DNA of 64,000 bases from Rhodopirellula sp. SM50 (GTDB taxonomy: Bacteria; Planctomycetota; Planctomycetia; Pirellulales; Pirellulaceae). The translations under genes and the position numbers were made by a program. The DNA lies in NCBI RefSeq assembly GCF_002289565.1, contig NZ_NTFY01000007.1, positions 60,049-124,048 on the forward strand, given 5' to 3'. Every line of letters begins with the position of its first letter. Position 1 is the first letter of the stretch. The notes below the pieces were generated by a model. That model was not told the DNA's origin, made no database searches, and saw nothing but the letters and a program-made list of their open reading frames with translations. Positions 55,990-64,000 of the stretch are shown here, piece after piece.

Positions 55990-57045
55990 ATGATTTCCCC
56001 CAGCTCTCAAGCCGATCCGAACAAGACCACCACCTGGACGGTGGTGGTCTCGCGCGGACAATCCCGCAATCCCGCCAAACGGTCCTTGGAACAATCGATC
56101 GCCGATGCGGCCTCGATGCTCGAAGGCGCCGACGTGGTCGTCGTCCCGCACCTTTACGATTTGCCCAAGGGCGGGGAGTCACTTCAGAAACTTTCGGAAA
56201 TCGAAGGGAATCTGATCGTCGTCTCGTGGATCTTCCCCCGTGCCGCCCACTGGGTGCTGGACCGAAATGGCATCCGGGGCCAGTTCGTTCCGGTGGCGAT
56301 CGGCGACGCGGAAGACGAGGACCAGGAAGAGCCCTCCGCCGAGCAATCGGAAAACGACGTCGATCGCGTCGCCGACCTGTACCCGCGGCCGGATCGTCAA
56401 ATCCACTGCATCGATCTCAAGGCCGAAGAGAGTCTGGATCGGTTCAGCGAAGAAATCCGGCGGTTGGTGCTCGGGGAAACCGACGGTGCCGCCGATACAA
56501 GGACAGCCGAATCCGGCACCGCAACGTCCCCCGATGAAACCTCCTTGCCGATCGTCGGCGGCCGGATCGTGCAAGTCGAAGAAACGACGGCACGGCGCTG
56601 GTACCCGGTGATCGATTTCAGCCGTTGCACCAACTGCATGGAGTGCGTCGACTTTTGCTTGTTCGGCGTCTATGGAGTCGATGCGGCCGAAACGATCCTG
56701 GTCGAACAACCCGACAATTGTCGCAAGGGATGCCCGGCGTGCAGCCGCGTCTGTCCCGAGAACGCCATCATCTTTCCCCAGCACAAGGCACCGGCGATCG
56801 CGGGTGCCGAAACGGGCGGAAGCGAAGGATTCAAGATCGACCTGTCCAAGCTGTTCGGTGCTCCCGACGGCGGAGACGATGCGATCGCGACGGCGGCTCG
56901 TGAACGCGATGAACAGCTGCTGTTGGCCGGTCGCACCGCGGTCGGTATCGACGAGCAACTTCAGCGTCGTCAGCAAGACCTAACCGCCCAACCCAAGGAC
57001 GACCTTGATCGGCTGATCGACTCGCTGGACGAACTGGACCTGTGA
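55990..57045 (+). CDS. Protein with two [4Fe-4S] motifs and an unrecognised N-terminal domain
   Basis: A 351-residue protein. Residues 1-165 form a domain I do not recognise, with VVVPHLYDLPKGGESLQKL and VVSWIFPRAAHWVLDRNGIRGQ, which looks like an alpha/beta fold. A charged linker follows. The iron-sulfur region has C213-x2-C216-x2-C219-x3-C223 (CTNCMECVDFCLFG) and C244-x3-C248-x2-C251-x3-C255-P (CRKGCPACSRVCP); the second motif has CX3C in place of CX2C. These would hold two [4Fe-4S] clusters for electron transfer. The C-terminus is helical and charged. Its position four bases after purL suggests co-expression, but no link with purine synthesis is known to me. Confidence 0.78.
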   Translation: MISPSSQADPNKTTTWTVVVSRGQSRNPAKRSLEQSIADAASMLEGADVVVVPHLYDLPKGGESLQKLSEIEGNLIVVSWIFPRAAHWVLDRNGIRGQFVPVAIGDAEDEDQEEPSAEQSENDVDRVADLYPRPDRQIHCIDLKAEESLDRFSEEIRRLVLGETDGAADTRTAESGTATSPDETSLPIVGGRIVQVEETTARRWYPVIDFSRCTNCMECVDFCLFGVYGVDAAETILVEQPDNCRKGCPACSRVCPENAIIFPQHKAPAIAGAETGGSEGFKIDLSKLFGAPDGGDDAIATAARERDEQLLLAGRTAVGIDEQLQRRQQDLTAQPKDDLDRLIDSLDELDL

Positions 57046-57048
57046 TGT

Positions 57049-57070
57049 CGCAGGGCATGCTGTGCCTGCC
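57049..57070. repeat. 22-bp repeat D, third copy
   Basis: Differs in two positions from the pair at 914-963 (core GGGCATGCTGTGCCTGCC). It begins 3 bases after the stop of the ferredoxin-like gene and lies between it and the convergent leuS gene. Confidence 0.75.
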
Positions 57071-57097
57071 ACACGTCATGCGCGGGGCGACCGACGG

Positions 57098-59932
57098 TCA
57101 CCCTTTGACCACAAGGTTCACCAACCGGCCGGGTACGGCGATCTTCTTGACGACGTTCTTGCCCTCGAGCATCGATTGAACCCGTTCGTCCGCCATGGCG
57201 GCTTCGATCATTTGGTCGGGTTTCGCATCGGGTGCGACTTGAATCTTGGTTTTCACTTTGCCGTTGAACTGCACGGGCACTTCGATCGAGCTTTGCACCA
57301 GCGCCGACTCGTCCCACTTCGGCCAGCTCTGCTGCGCGATCACGCCGTCTTGACCGAGAATCTTCCACAGCTCTTCGCACAAGTGGGGTGCGTAGGGCGA
57401 CAGCAGAATCAGGAACGACTTCATCGCGCTGATCGGGCGCTTTTCCGCGCGGGTGAAGAAATTGGTGAACTCCATCATCCGCGCGATCGCGGTGTTAAAG
57501 CTCATCGCGTCGGTATCCTCGGTGACCTTTTTGATCGTCGCGTGGAGCATCCGGTTCTGTTCTTCGTCGCAGGGCTCTTCGGTGAGCGCCGACTGCAGCA
57601 CGTAATCGTCTTCTTGATCGTCGACGATCATCCGCCAGACGCGATCCAAGAAATTGCGAACACCTCCGACGCCGGCCATGGACCAAGGCTTGGTCGCTTC
57701 CAGCGGCCCCATGAACATCTCGTACAACCGCAGCGAGTCGGCACCGTATTGGCTGACGACGACGTCGGGATTGATCACGTTGCCGCGGGCCTTGGACATC
57801 TTGTGGGCGCGGCTGTCGACCTTGATCGACGGATCCGATTTCAGCACAAAGCCTTCGCCCTTCTTTTCGACGTCCTCTTCCGGGACCGTCTTTGACACCA
57901 CGACTCGACCGTCTTTGGATTGACGCCCTCCGTCGGGACTCTTTCGCACCTCGGCGGCAGAGACCGGATTGCCGGCGTCGTCAAAGAACGCGCTGTATTC
58001 GACATCACCCAAGATCATGCCCTGGTTGACCAAACGGACGAAGGGTTCGGGCGTCGACACGTGGCCACGATCGAACAGCACCTTGTGCCAGAACCGCGAG
58101 TACAACAAGTGCAACACGGCGTGTTCGGCACCACCGACGTACAAGTCGACCGGCATCCACTCGGCCTGCTTTTGCGGATCGACCAATGCGGCATCGTTTT
58201 TGGGGTCGATGTAACGCAGGTAATACCAGCAGGACCCGGCCCACTGGGGCATGGTGTTGGTTTCGCGGCGATACCGTTTGCCGTCGATCTGAACGTACAA
58301 CCAATCGTCATCGGCCTTGCCCAGCGGGGGCTCGGGTTTTCCGTGGGGTTTAAAATCTTCCAACTCGGGCAGACGCACGGGCAACTCAGCGGGGTCGACG
58401 CCACGCATTCGTCCGGTCGGATTTCCGTCGCCATCGAGTTCGTGCAGGATCGGAAAGGGTTCGCCCCAGAAGCGTTGCCGGCTGAACAACCAGTCACGCA
58501 GTTTGTAGTTGACGGCGGCTTTGCCCAACCCGTCCGCTTGCAGCGAGGCGGTGAGTTCCTGTTTGACCTCTTCGGTCGACTTGCCGTTCATCGGTCCGCT
58601 GTTGATTGCGATGCCGACCGCGTCGAAACACGCTTTGCCGGCCAAGATGTCGTCTCGGTTTTCGGCGTCCGCAGGCGGTTCGACGACGGCGATGACCGGC
58701 AATTCGTACTTGACCGCGAATTCAAAGTCGCGTTCGTCGTGCGCCGGGACGGCCATGATCGCACCGGTTCCATAACCGGCCAAGACATAGTCCGCGACCC
58801 AGACGGGGATCGGAGTGCCGTTGACGGGATTGATGGCATGGCTACCGGTGAACACGCCGGTCTTTTCGCGGTCGCCCTCGGTGCGCTCGCGATCGGATTT
58901 GAACGACGCTTTCTCGCAGTACGCTTTGACCGCTTCGGATTGCTCCGCGGTGGTCAATCGATCCAACATCGGGTGCTCGGGCGAGACCACCATGTAGGTT
59001 GCACCGAACAGCGTATCGGGGCGCGTCGTGTAGACACGCAGTGCGTCCTCACCGGGGCTGGCCGGCAAGGAAGCTTTGGCCCGCTGGGATTTCCACGCCT
59101 CAAATTCCGCGGCGGCGCCGATGAAGAAGTCGACTTCGGCGCCGGTGCTGCGCCCGATCCAATCCGACTGCAACTTCTTGATCCCGACGGGCCAGTCCAA
59201 GGCGTCCAATCCGTCCAGCAATCGCTCGGAGTAATCGGTGATCCGCAGCATCCATTGGCGGAGCGGGATCCGTTTGACGGGGTGCCCACCGCGTTCGCTC
59301 TTGCCGTCGATGACCTCTTCGTTGGCCAGCACGGTGCCCAGCTTGGGACACCAGTTGACCAGGGCGTCGTCCAGGTAGGCCAGCCGGTGCGCGTCGATGT
59401 AGTCGGCGACGGCCGATTCGCCTTGCGACTGGATTGCGTCGGGGATCGGCAGTTCGGCGATCGGGCGACCTTTCTGCGCGTCGTGGTCAAACCAGGTATC
59501 AAACAGGACCAAAAAGATGAACTGGGTCCAGCGAAAGTAATCCTCGTCGGTCGTCGCCAACACGCGATCCCAGTCGTAGCTGAAACCGAGCATCTTCAAC
59601 TGCCGCGTGAAGTTATCGATGTTGCGTTGGGTTTGGATTCGCGGGTGTTCGCCGGTCTTGATCGCGTGCTCTTCGGCCGGCAGCCCGAAGGCATCGAATC
59701 CCATCGGGTGCAAAACGCTTTCGCCACACAGGCGGGCGTAACGGCAGACGATGTCCGTCGCGGTGTAACCCTCCGGGTGGCCGACGTGCAGCCCGTCACC
59801 GCTGGGATAGGGGAACATGTCCAAGACATAACGTTTTTTGGGACCCGGTTTCTCGGGCGTGGCAAACGTTTTATGTTCTTCCCAGTAGGCTTGCCAACGC
59901 GGTTCGATTTCAGCGGGATTGTATCGCGGCAT
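57098..59932 (-). CDS. leuS: Leucyl-tRNA synthetase
   Basis: A 944-residue class I synthetase charging tRNA-Leu. The HIGH motif is HVGH at 49-52 ([15 protein letters not shown]). The editing domain (CP1) lies at about 225-420, and the signature loop reads K711-M-S-K-A715 in place of KMSKS. An insertion with many charged residues ([28 protein letters not shown]) lies just before it. The anticodon-binding and C-terminal domains follow ([35 protein letters not shown]). The enzyme is expected to be functional, as Ala at the last loop position is not a catalytic loss in itself. It converges with the ferredoxin-like gene. Confidence 0.96.
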   Translation of the reverse strand: MPRYNPAEIEPRWQAYWEEHKTFATPEKPGPKKRYVLDMFPYPSGDGLHVGHPEGYTATDIVCRYARLCGESVLHPMGFDAFGLPAEEHAIKTGEHPRIQTQRNIDNFTRQLKMLGFSYDWDRVLATTDEDYFRWTQFIFLVLFDTWFDHDAQKGRPIAELPIPDAIQSQGESAVADYIDAHRLAYLDDALVNWCPKLGTVLANEEVIDGKSERGGHPVKRIPLRQWMLRITDYSERLLDGLDALDWPVGIKKLQSDWIGRSTGAEVDFFIGAAAEFEAWKSQRAKASLPASPGEDALRVYTTRPDTLFGATYMVVSPEHPMLDRLTTAEQSEAVKAYCEKASFKSDRERTEGDREKTGVFTGSHAINPVNGTPIPVWVADYVLAGYGTGAIMAVPAHDERDFEFAVKYELPVIAVVEPPADAENRDDILAGKACFDAVGIAINSGPMNGKSTEEVKQELTASLQADGLGKAAVNYKLRDWLFSRQRFWGEPFPILHELDGDGNPTGRMRGVDPAELPVRLPELEDFKPHGKPEPPLGKADDDWLYVQIDGKRYRRETNTMPQWAGSCWYYLRYIDPKNDAALVDPQKQAEWMPVDLYVGGAEHAVLHLLYSRFWHKVLFDRGHVSTPEPFVRLVNQGMILGDVEYSAFFDDAGNPVSAAEVRKSPDGGRQSKDGRVVVSKTVPEEDVEKKGEGFVLKSDPSIKVDSRAHKMSKARGNVINPDVVVSQYGADSLRLYEMFMGPLEATKPWSMAGVGGVRNFLDRVWRMIVDDQEDDYVLQSALTEEPCDEEQNRMLHATIKKVTEDTDAMSFNTAIARMMEFTNFFTRAEKRPISAMKSFLILLSPYAPHLCEELWKILGQDGVIAQQSWPKWDESALVQSSIEVPVQFNGKVKTKIQVAPDAKPDQMIEAAMADERVQSMLEGKNVVKKIAVPGRLVNLVVKG

Positions 59933-60114
59933 AGGAGTCGAGCAAAAAGGGGGAATTTGGAGGCCGTCAAGACGGGGTGTGCGACGTCAACTCCATGGTG
60001 ATCATTCGAATCGGGTCTCGAGTCGGACGCGGGCCGAGCGAAATTCTAAGGATTGACAGATTTGACGTAAGTCTTGGCTGGAAATTAAGTGGTCGCTCAT
60101 CAAGGCCGAGATTC

Positions 60115-60383
60115 ATGGCGAAACTGTATTTTTACTACTCGACGATGAACGCGGGAAAATCCACGACGTTGTTGCAGTGCAGCTACAACTATCACGAACG
60201 TGGCATGAAAACGCTGATTCTGTTGCCGGAAATCGACACCCGCGACCAAGCCGGCAAGGTCAGATCGGGGGGAATGAACGCTACGTGTCGGTTTGTCGAC
60301 GGCACTTCAAAGACGGGATGTGTGAGCGGGCGGCGAACGAATTACCGCTGCTGGACTCGCTGGACGGCGCCCCGGCGGAATAA
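60115..60383 (+). pseudogene. tdk: Thymidine kinase gene with internal deletion
   Basis: The start is a perfect type II thymidine kinase N-terminus: [20 protein letters not shown] with the P-loop, then [20 protein letters not shown] and DTRDQAGKV (49 residues). At about 60258-60263 it passes, with a frame change, directly into the family's C-terminus: [20 protein letters not shown] and a short tail ending at the TAA 60381-60383. Family members have about 190-200 residues, so roughly 115 are missing, including the catalytic Glu, the lid and the zinc site. Read in the first frame, the C-terminus is nonsense. The cell would lack thymidine salvage by this route unless another kinase gene exists. 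ATG 60115 corresponds to the family start. Confidence 0.9.
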
Positions 60384-60420
60384 CATCCCCTGCAGTGAAA
60401 GCGGCGCCCCCGCCGGGTCA

Positions 60421-60659
60421 CGCTGTGAAGCATTTTTCCCATTTGCATCTTGAGGTTTTAGCGGCAGGGCGCGAGCCCTCCGGCTCTTCCTCTCTGCCAA
60501 AACACCGGAGGGCTCGCGGGCTGTCGATTTCGTCGGGATCTGCTGAGTCAATGGTGAGCCGCTGGCCTTAAGGCGTCGCAATGCCCGGCCGCTTACGCGT
60601 CGCGGCTCACAAAAACGACAGCCCGCTCGCGCCCTGCCGCTGAAAAATGCTTCACAGCG
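60421..60659. repeat. Hairpin repeat A interrupted by element B
   Basis: The outer ends CGCTGTGAAGC (60421) and GCTTCACAGCG (60659) match those of the simple copy at 22333-22458. The inner left arm is intact, and the right arm begins CCGGAGGGCTCGCG (60505-60518), then is split by 106 bases of element B, then resumes CTCGCGCCCTGCCGCTGAAA. The composite directly follows the broken tdk gene by 37 bases. Confidence 0.88.
60519..60624. mobile_element. MITE-like element B inserted in repeat A, with apparent 7-bp target duplication
   Basis: A 106-bp unit that begins GGCTGTCG and ends CGACAGCCC, i.e. inverted terminal repeats, with further inner symmetry (GTGAGCCGC and GCGGCTCAC). It is flanked on both sides by GCTCGCG (60512-60518 and 60625-60631), where the uninterrupted A element has this heptamer once. 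That is the picture of insertion with target duplication. It carries no gene, so any transposase would act in trans. A second, truncated and diverged copy is at 52373-52450, also joined to an A arm. Confidence 0.8.
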
Positions 60660-60985
60660 TCCCCCGCCGGGATTGCGATCGCCGAAAGGCAACGACCTGG
60701 CTGGGGCATTTGGGCAGTCCAGGAAGAGTTCTCGCCGACCGTGTGTTCAGCGCGGGTGACCTTGTCGCGCGGGGCGAATCCAGCCATCAAGCCGACCGGC
60801 ATTCGGTGCTGCAGACGGGTCTGCCGAAGCCCCACAGGGCGAGCCTGACAGCCGCCTTGCGGCCTCGCGAAAGTCGCCGGAAAATGGTAGAATTCCGCAT
60901 TCTGCCGCAGGCGGTTCTGGGATGACCAGGATTGGGAACCATCCCTCGAAATGCGGCCTACTTTTACGCCCCGTTTCAGGTCTCA
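60660..60985. promoter_or_regulatory. Upstream region of gyrB
   Basis: 326 bases without a convincing gene. TAGAAT at 60890-60895 (in ATGGTAGAATTCCGC) could be a -10 element, about 95 bases before the chosen gyrB ATG, but no good -35 box is seen. A GC-rich inverted segment (CAGCCGCCTTGCGGC) precedes it. The rest is plain. Confidence 0.35.
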
Positions 60986-63613
60986 ATGAGCGACGCCCCC
61001 TCTTCGGATCTCCCGGAATCTGACGCCCCAGACTCGCCCGACGAGGGCGCTCAGGAAAAGGGCTCCCAGGAAGAAATGGACGCCCAGGAACTTGGCCCCG
61101 ACGCGCCGGTTTCCTCGATTCCCGCCGCGAACCAGAAATACACCGACGAAGACCTCAAGCACCTTTCGGACTTGGATCACGTCCGAAAGCGGCCCGGGAT
61201 GTACATCGGCGACACCGCGACGCGGGGCTTGCACCACCTGGTCTACGAAGTCGTCGACAATTCGATCGATGAAGCGATGGCGGGCTTTGCCAGCAAGGTC
61301 TCCGTGATCGTCCACACCGACGGCAGCGTGACGGTCGAGGACGACGGTCGCGGCATTCCGGTGACCAAACACCAAGAGCTTTCGGCCGAGTTGGATCGCG
61401 AAGTCAGCACGCTCGAGGGGGTGATGACGGTCCTCAAATTCGGTGGCAAGTTCGAAAAAGGCGCTTACCAAACCTCCGGCGGCCTGCACGGCGTCGGCGT
61501 CACCGTCGTCAACTTCCTCAGCCAGTGGGCCGAAGCCGAAGTCAGCCGAGACGGATTCACCTGGAGCCAAGAATACGAACGGGGCGTCGCAACCGGACCG
61601 GTCAAAAAAGGACGCACGACCAGCAAGACGGGCACCAGGACCACCTTCAAGGCCGATGCGCAGATCTTTTCGGTCACCAAATTTAACTTCGACACGCTCT
61701 ACAAACGCCTGCAAGAACTCGCGTTCCTCAACAGCGGTGTTCGCATCACGTTCCTGGACGAACGCAACGGCGAGGGCGGTGATTTCAAGTACGAACGCGG
61801 GATCACCGAATTCGTCGAACACCTCAACCGCGCCAGCGACCCGCTGCACAGCGATGTGATTTCGATCGTCGGTGAAAAAGACGGCTGCCAATTCGAAATC
61901 GCACTCCAATACAGCACCGAATACACCGAAAACGTTCAGTCCTACGTCAACAACATCCACACGATCGAAGGCGGAACGCACGTCTCCGGGTTTCGCTCGG
62001 CACTGACGCGGACACTGAATAATTACGGCAAGAAAGAAAACTTGCTCAAGAACGCCGCCCTGGGAGGGGACGACATTCGCGAAGGCATCACGGCGGTGAT
62101 CAGCGTTCGCGTGCCGCATCCCCAGTTCGAAGGCCAGACGAAAACCAAACTCGGCAACAGCGAAGTCGAAGGCATCATCAACGGCGGCGTCGGCGAGCAG
62201 CTGTCCAAGTACCTGGAAGAAAACCCACGCGTCGCCAAGTCGATCGTCCGCAAGGGACTGCTCGCCTCGGAAGCTCGCGAGGCGGCCCGCAAGGCCAAGG
62301 ACTTGCTGCGGAAACGAAAAGACGCGCTCGGCGGTGGCGGATTGCCCGGCAAACTGCGGGACTGCATCAGCAAGCAGATGGAACGCTGCGAAGTGTACCT
62401 GGTCGAAGGTGATTCGGCAGGCGGTTCGGCCGAAGGCGGGCGAATGCGCGACTTCCAAGCGATTCTGCCGCTGCGTGGTAAGATCATCAACGCCTACAAG
62501 AGCCGCGAAGACAAGGTGCTGGCCAACGAAGAAGTCCGTTCGATGATCCAGGCGATCGGAACGGGCATCGGCGCCGACCAAGACATCTCCAAACGTCGCT
62601 ACAACAAAATCGTGATCATGACTGACGCCGACGTCGACGGCAGCCATATCCGCACCTTGTTGCTGTGCTTTTTCTATCGCCAAATGTACCAGCTGGTTGC
62701 CGACGGGCACGTCTATGTCGCACAGCCGCCGCTGTTCCGCGTCACCCACGGACGCAGCCGCTACTACGTCCAGACCGACGAAGAAATGAAGGGCCAGTTG
62801 CTCGATCGCGGTCTCAACGACACCGTTTTCGAAGCCGAAGACGGGCGACGGATCGAAGGCGAGGACATGCGAAAGCTGTGCGGTTCGCTGGCCTCGATGG
62901 AAGACGCGATCGTGGCCCTGGAGCGTCGTGGCGTCAGCTTGCGCGTCCACGCCGTGCGGATCGATCCGGTCACCAACAAACTGCCCTCGTGGTTGCTGAC
63001 CTACGGGAACGAGGAACACTGGTTCCACAGCACCGACGAAGTCGAAACGCATCTCAATCAGCACAATCTGGTCCTGGATGACGAGGCGGCGGCCGAAGAA
63101 ATTGACGAAGCTGCCGATGCCGCCGAGGGCACGACCGATGCCGCGTCCTCGCAAGCAGCCAGTCCCGAGCCGACCAAGACGATCGCCCACCTGGCGGAAC
63201 TGCACGAAGTCCGAACGATCAACAGCGGATTGAAAGAGCTTTCCGAACTCGGGTTCTCACTCGAAGACCTGATTCCGGCCGACCGAACCGGCATGACCAC
63301 CCCACGCTTCGAATTGGTCCGCGGCGAAGACACCCGCCGGCCGATGGTCGACCTGCGCGACCTGTTGCCCGAAGTCCGGGCGGCCGGTGAAAAGGGGCTG
63401 CAAGTGACTCGCTTTAAGGGACTGGGCGAAATGAACGCCGAAGAGCTTCGCGAAACGACGCTCGATCCGGCCAACCGAACGCTGATCAAGGTGAACATGA
63501 AAGACGCCGGGGCGGCCGATGAAATGTTCCGCCTGCTGATGGGCGACAAAGTCGAACCGCGGCGCGAGTTTATCGAGAAGCACGCCTTGGACGTCCGGAA
63601 CCTGGACGTTTAA
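60986..63613 (+). CDS. gyrB: DNA gyrase subunit B
   Basis: An 875-residue type II topoisomerase subunit. After an acidic N-terminal extension of about 50 residues (ESDAPDSPDEGAQEKGSQEE), the GHKL ATPase starts LKHLSDLDHVRKRPGMYIG, with EVVDNSIDEA, DDGRGIPV and QTSGGLHGVG. The TOPRIM domain has VEGDSAGGSAEGGR, PLRGKIIN and MTDADVDGSHIRTLL. A long insertion (about 615-745) with an acidic Ala/Glu segment precedes the conserved tail (RFKGLGEMNAEEL, LMGDKVEPRREFIEKHA). It works with GyrA, not in the window, to supercoil DNA. ATG 60986 is chosen; a longer frame from 60932 has no typical start residues. The length exceeds the 804 of E. coli. Confidence 0.96.
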   Translation: MSDAPSSDLPESDAPDSPDEGAQEKGSQEEMDAQELGPDAPVSSIPAANQKYTDEDLKHLSDLDHVRKRPGMYIGDTATRGLHHLVYEVVDNSIDEAMAGFASKVSVIVHTDGSVTVEDDGRGIPVTKHQELSAELDREVSTLEGVMTVLKFGGKFEKGAYQTSGGLHGVGVTVVNFLSQWAEAEVSRDGFTWSQEYERGVATGPVKKGRTTSKTGTRTTFKADAQIFSVTKFNFDTLYKRLQELAFLNSGVRITFLDERNGEGGDFKYERGITEFVEHLNRASDPLHSDVISIVGEKDGCQFEIALQYSTEYTENVQSYVNNIHTIEGGTHVSGFRSALTRTLNNYGKKENLLKNAALGGDDIREGITAVISVRVPHPQFEGQTKTKLGNSEVEGIINGGVGEQLSKYLEENPRVAKSIVRKGLLASEAREAARKAKDLLRKRKDALGGGGLPGKLRDCISKQMERCEVYLVEGDSAGGSAEGGRMRDFQAILPLRGKIINAYKSREDKVLANEEVRSMIQAIGTGIGADQDISKRRYNKIVIMTDADVDGSHIRTLLLCFFYRQMYQLVADGHVYVAQPPLFRVTHGRSRYYVQTDEEMKGQLLDRGLNDTVFEAEDGRRIEGEDMRKLCGSLASMEDAIVALERRGVSLRVHAVRIDPVTNKLPSWLLTYGNEEHWFHSTDEVETHLNQHNLVLDDEAAAEEIDEAADAAEGTTDAASSQAASPEPTKTIAHLAELHEVRTINSGLKELSELGFSLEDLIPADRTGMTTPRFELVRGEDTRRPMVDLRDLLPEVRAAGEKGLQVTRFKGLGEMNAEELRETTLDPANRTLIKVNMKDAGAADEMFRLLMGDKVEPRREFIEKHALDVRNLDV

Positions 63614-63670
63614 ACGACTCACGCGTTCCCAGGCTCCGCCCTACGCCGTGAACGATTTTTTTGGCATTGT

Positions 63671-64000
63671 GGCTCCAAAGGTGTTAGCGGAACGGCGCGA
63701 GCCGTCCGGTTGCGCTTCAAAAATACCGTGAAAGACCGGAGGGCGCGCGCTCTACCGCTAACAAAGTCCGATGCCACGTCCTGTGGCTCCAAAGGTGTTA
63801 GCGGAACGGCGCGAGCCGTCCGGTTGCGCTTCAAAAACACCGTGAAAGACCGGAGGGCTCGCGCCCTACCGCTAACAAAGTCCGATGTCACGTCCTGTGG
63901 CTCCAAAGGTGCTAGCGGAACGGCGCGAGCCGTCCGGTTGCGCTTCAAAAATACCGTGAAAGACCGGAGGGCTCGCGCCCTACCGCTAACAAAGTCCGAT
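63671..64000. repeat. 114-bp tandem repeat of hairpin A type, three copies (cut by window end)
   Basis: Units begin at 63671, 63785 and 63899, exactly 114 bases apart. Each has GGCTCCAAAGGTG, then TTAGCGGAACGGCGCGAGCC, then GTCCGGTTGCGCTTC, then ACCGGAGGG with the right arm and CGCTAACAAAGTCCGAT. They are a variant of family A without the outer GCTGTGAAGC ends. Small changes distinguish them (CGCGCGCTCT in the first right arm, CTCGCGCCCT in the others). Nothing else is found after gyrB. Confidence 0.92.

Noticed and set aside
57920..60001. A 693-codon frame on the plus strand opposite leuS
   Set aside because: Antisense to leuS over almost its full length, no recognisable motif.
60054..60095. 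TTGACA upstream of the tdk remnant as a promoter
   Set aside because: No acceptable -10 box at the right distance from it; planctomycete promoters are poorly known.
60593..60835. An 80-codon minus-strand frame upstream of gyrB
   Set aside because: Part of it runs through element B and repeat A; no motif or family recognised.
60983..63205. A 740-codon open frame on the minus strand opposite gyrB
   Set aside because: It lies fully antisense to gyrB, whose protein has all expected motifs. GC-rich third positions create long antisense frames; the composition (many Phe, Val, Gln, Asp in a repeated pattern) is a shadow.
63619..63948. A repetitive protein encoded behind gyrB
   Set aside because: The frame only reads through the 114-bp hairpin repeat because the period is a multiple of three.

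Overview
The window is GC-rich chromosomal DNA from a member of the Planctomycetota, most likely a Pirellulaceae-type genus (Rhodopirellula/Stieleria relatives). The lineage call rests on several features together: a DUF1553 protein, a large haem-binding dehydrogenase-like cytochrome of the PVC type, Cys-type sulfatases, a PEP-CTERM protein, a dockerin-tailed giant protein with the usual planctomycete N-terminal leader, a very large secreted TPR protein, and long gene-poor gaps filled with short dispersed hairpin repeats. The genus is inference; no rRNA gene is present.

Layout. 1-5 kb: 3' end of a DUF1553 gene, a NIP-like aquaporin, a TadE-TadG-TadE pilus/vWA trio, a secreted alpha/beta hydrolase. 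5-8.3 kb: a tandem GxxExxY protein inside a repeat cluster, an HD phosphohydrolase, a double class II aldolase. 8.3-13.7 kb: prkA-yeaH-spoVR stress operon. 14-22.3 kb: cytochrome/dehydrogenase-like protein, PQQ-propeller lipoprotein, PEP-CTERM protein, membrane protein, beta-helix protein. 22.7-28.5 kb: RND efflux operon (adaptor, pump, TetR regulator). 28.8-33.3 kb: giant propeller/PA14/dockerin protein. 33.3-41.6 kb: VOC protein, two sulfatases on either side of recQ, a sialidase-like protein, a cupin. 41.8-44.4 kb: decayed opgG, a toxin-antitoxin-like pair and tRNA-Arg(CCU). 44.5-52.3 kb: a 2594-residue TPR protein. 53-64 kb: purL, a ferredoxin-like gene, leuS, a thymidine kinase gene destroyed by internal deletion, gyrB, and a tandem 114-bp hairpin repeat.

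How the genes fit together. prkA, yeaH and spoVR form a tight co-directional block known from other bacteria as a starvation/stress module. The three RND genes are spaced by 3 bases and form one operon with its own regulator at the end. Sulfatase 2 and the sialidase-like gene are separated by one base and probably act on the same sulfated glycan; sulfatase 1 lies nearby. purL and the 2x[4Fe-4S] gene are four bases apart. The rest is housekeeping or single genes.

The most unusual signals are in the non-coding DNA and in broken genes: a MITE-like element inserted in another hairpin repeat with an apparent 7-bp target duplication; an 11-mer minisatellite at two loci that reaches into gene ends; a 20-bp tandem array beside a nuclease-fold gene; a tdk gene reduced to its two ends; and an opgG remnant in two alternating frames. 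I did not find a convincing new defence or biosynthetic system. The GxxExxY/repeat locus is the best candidate for something undescribed.
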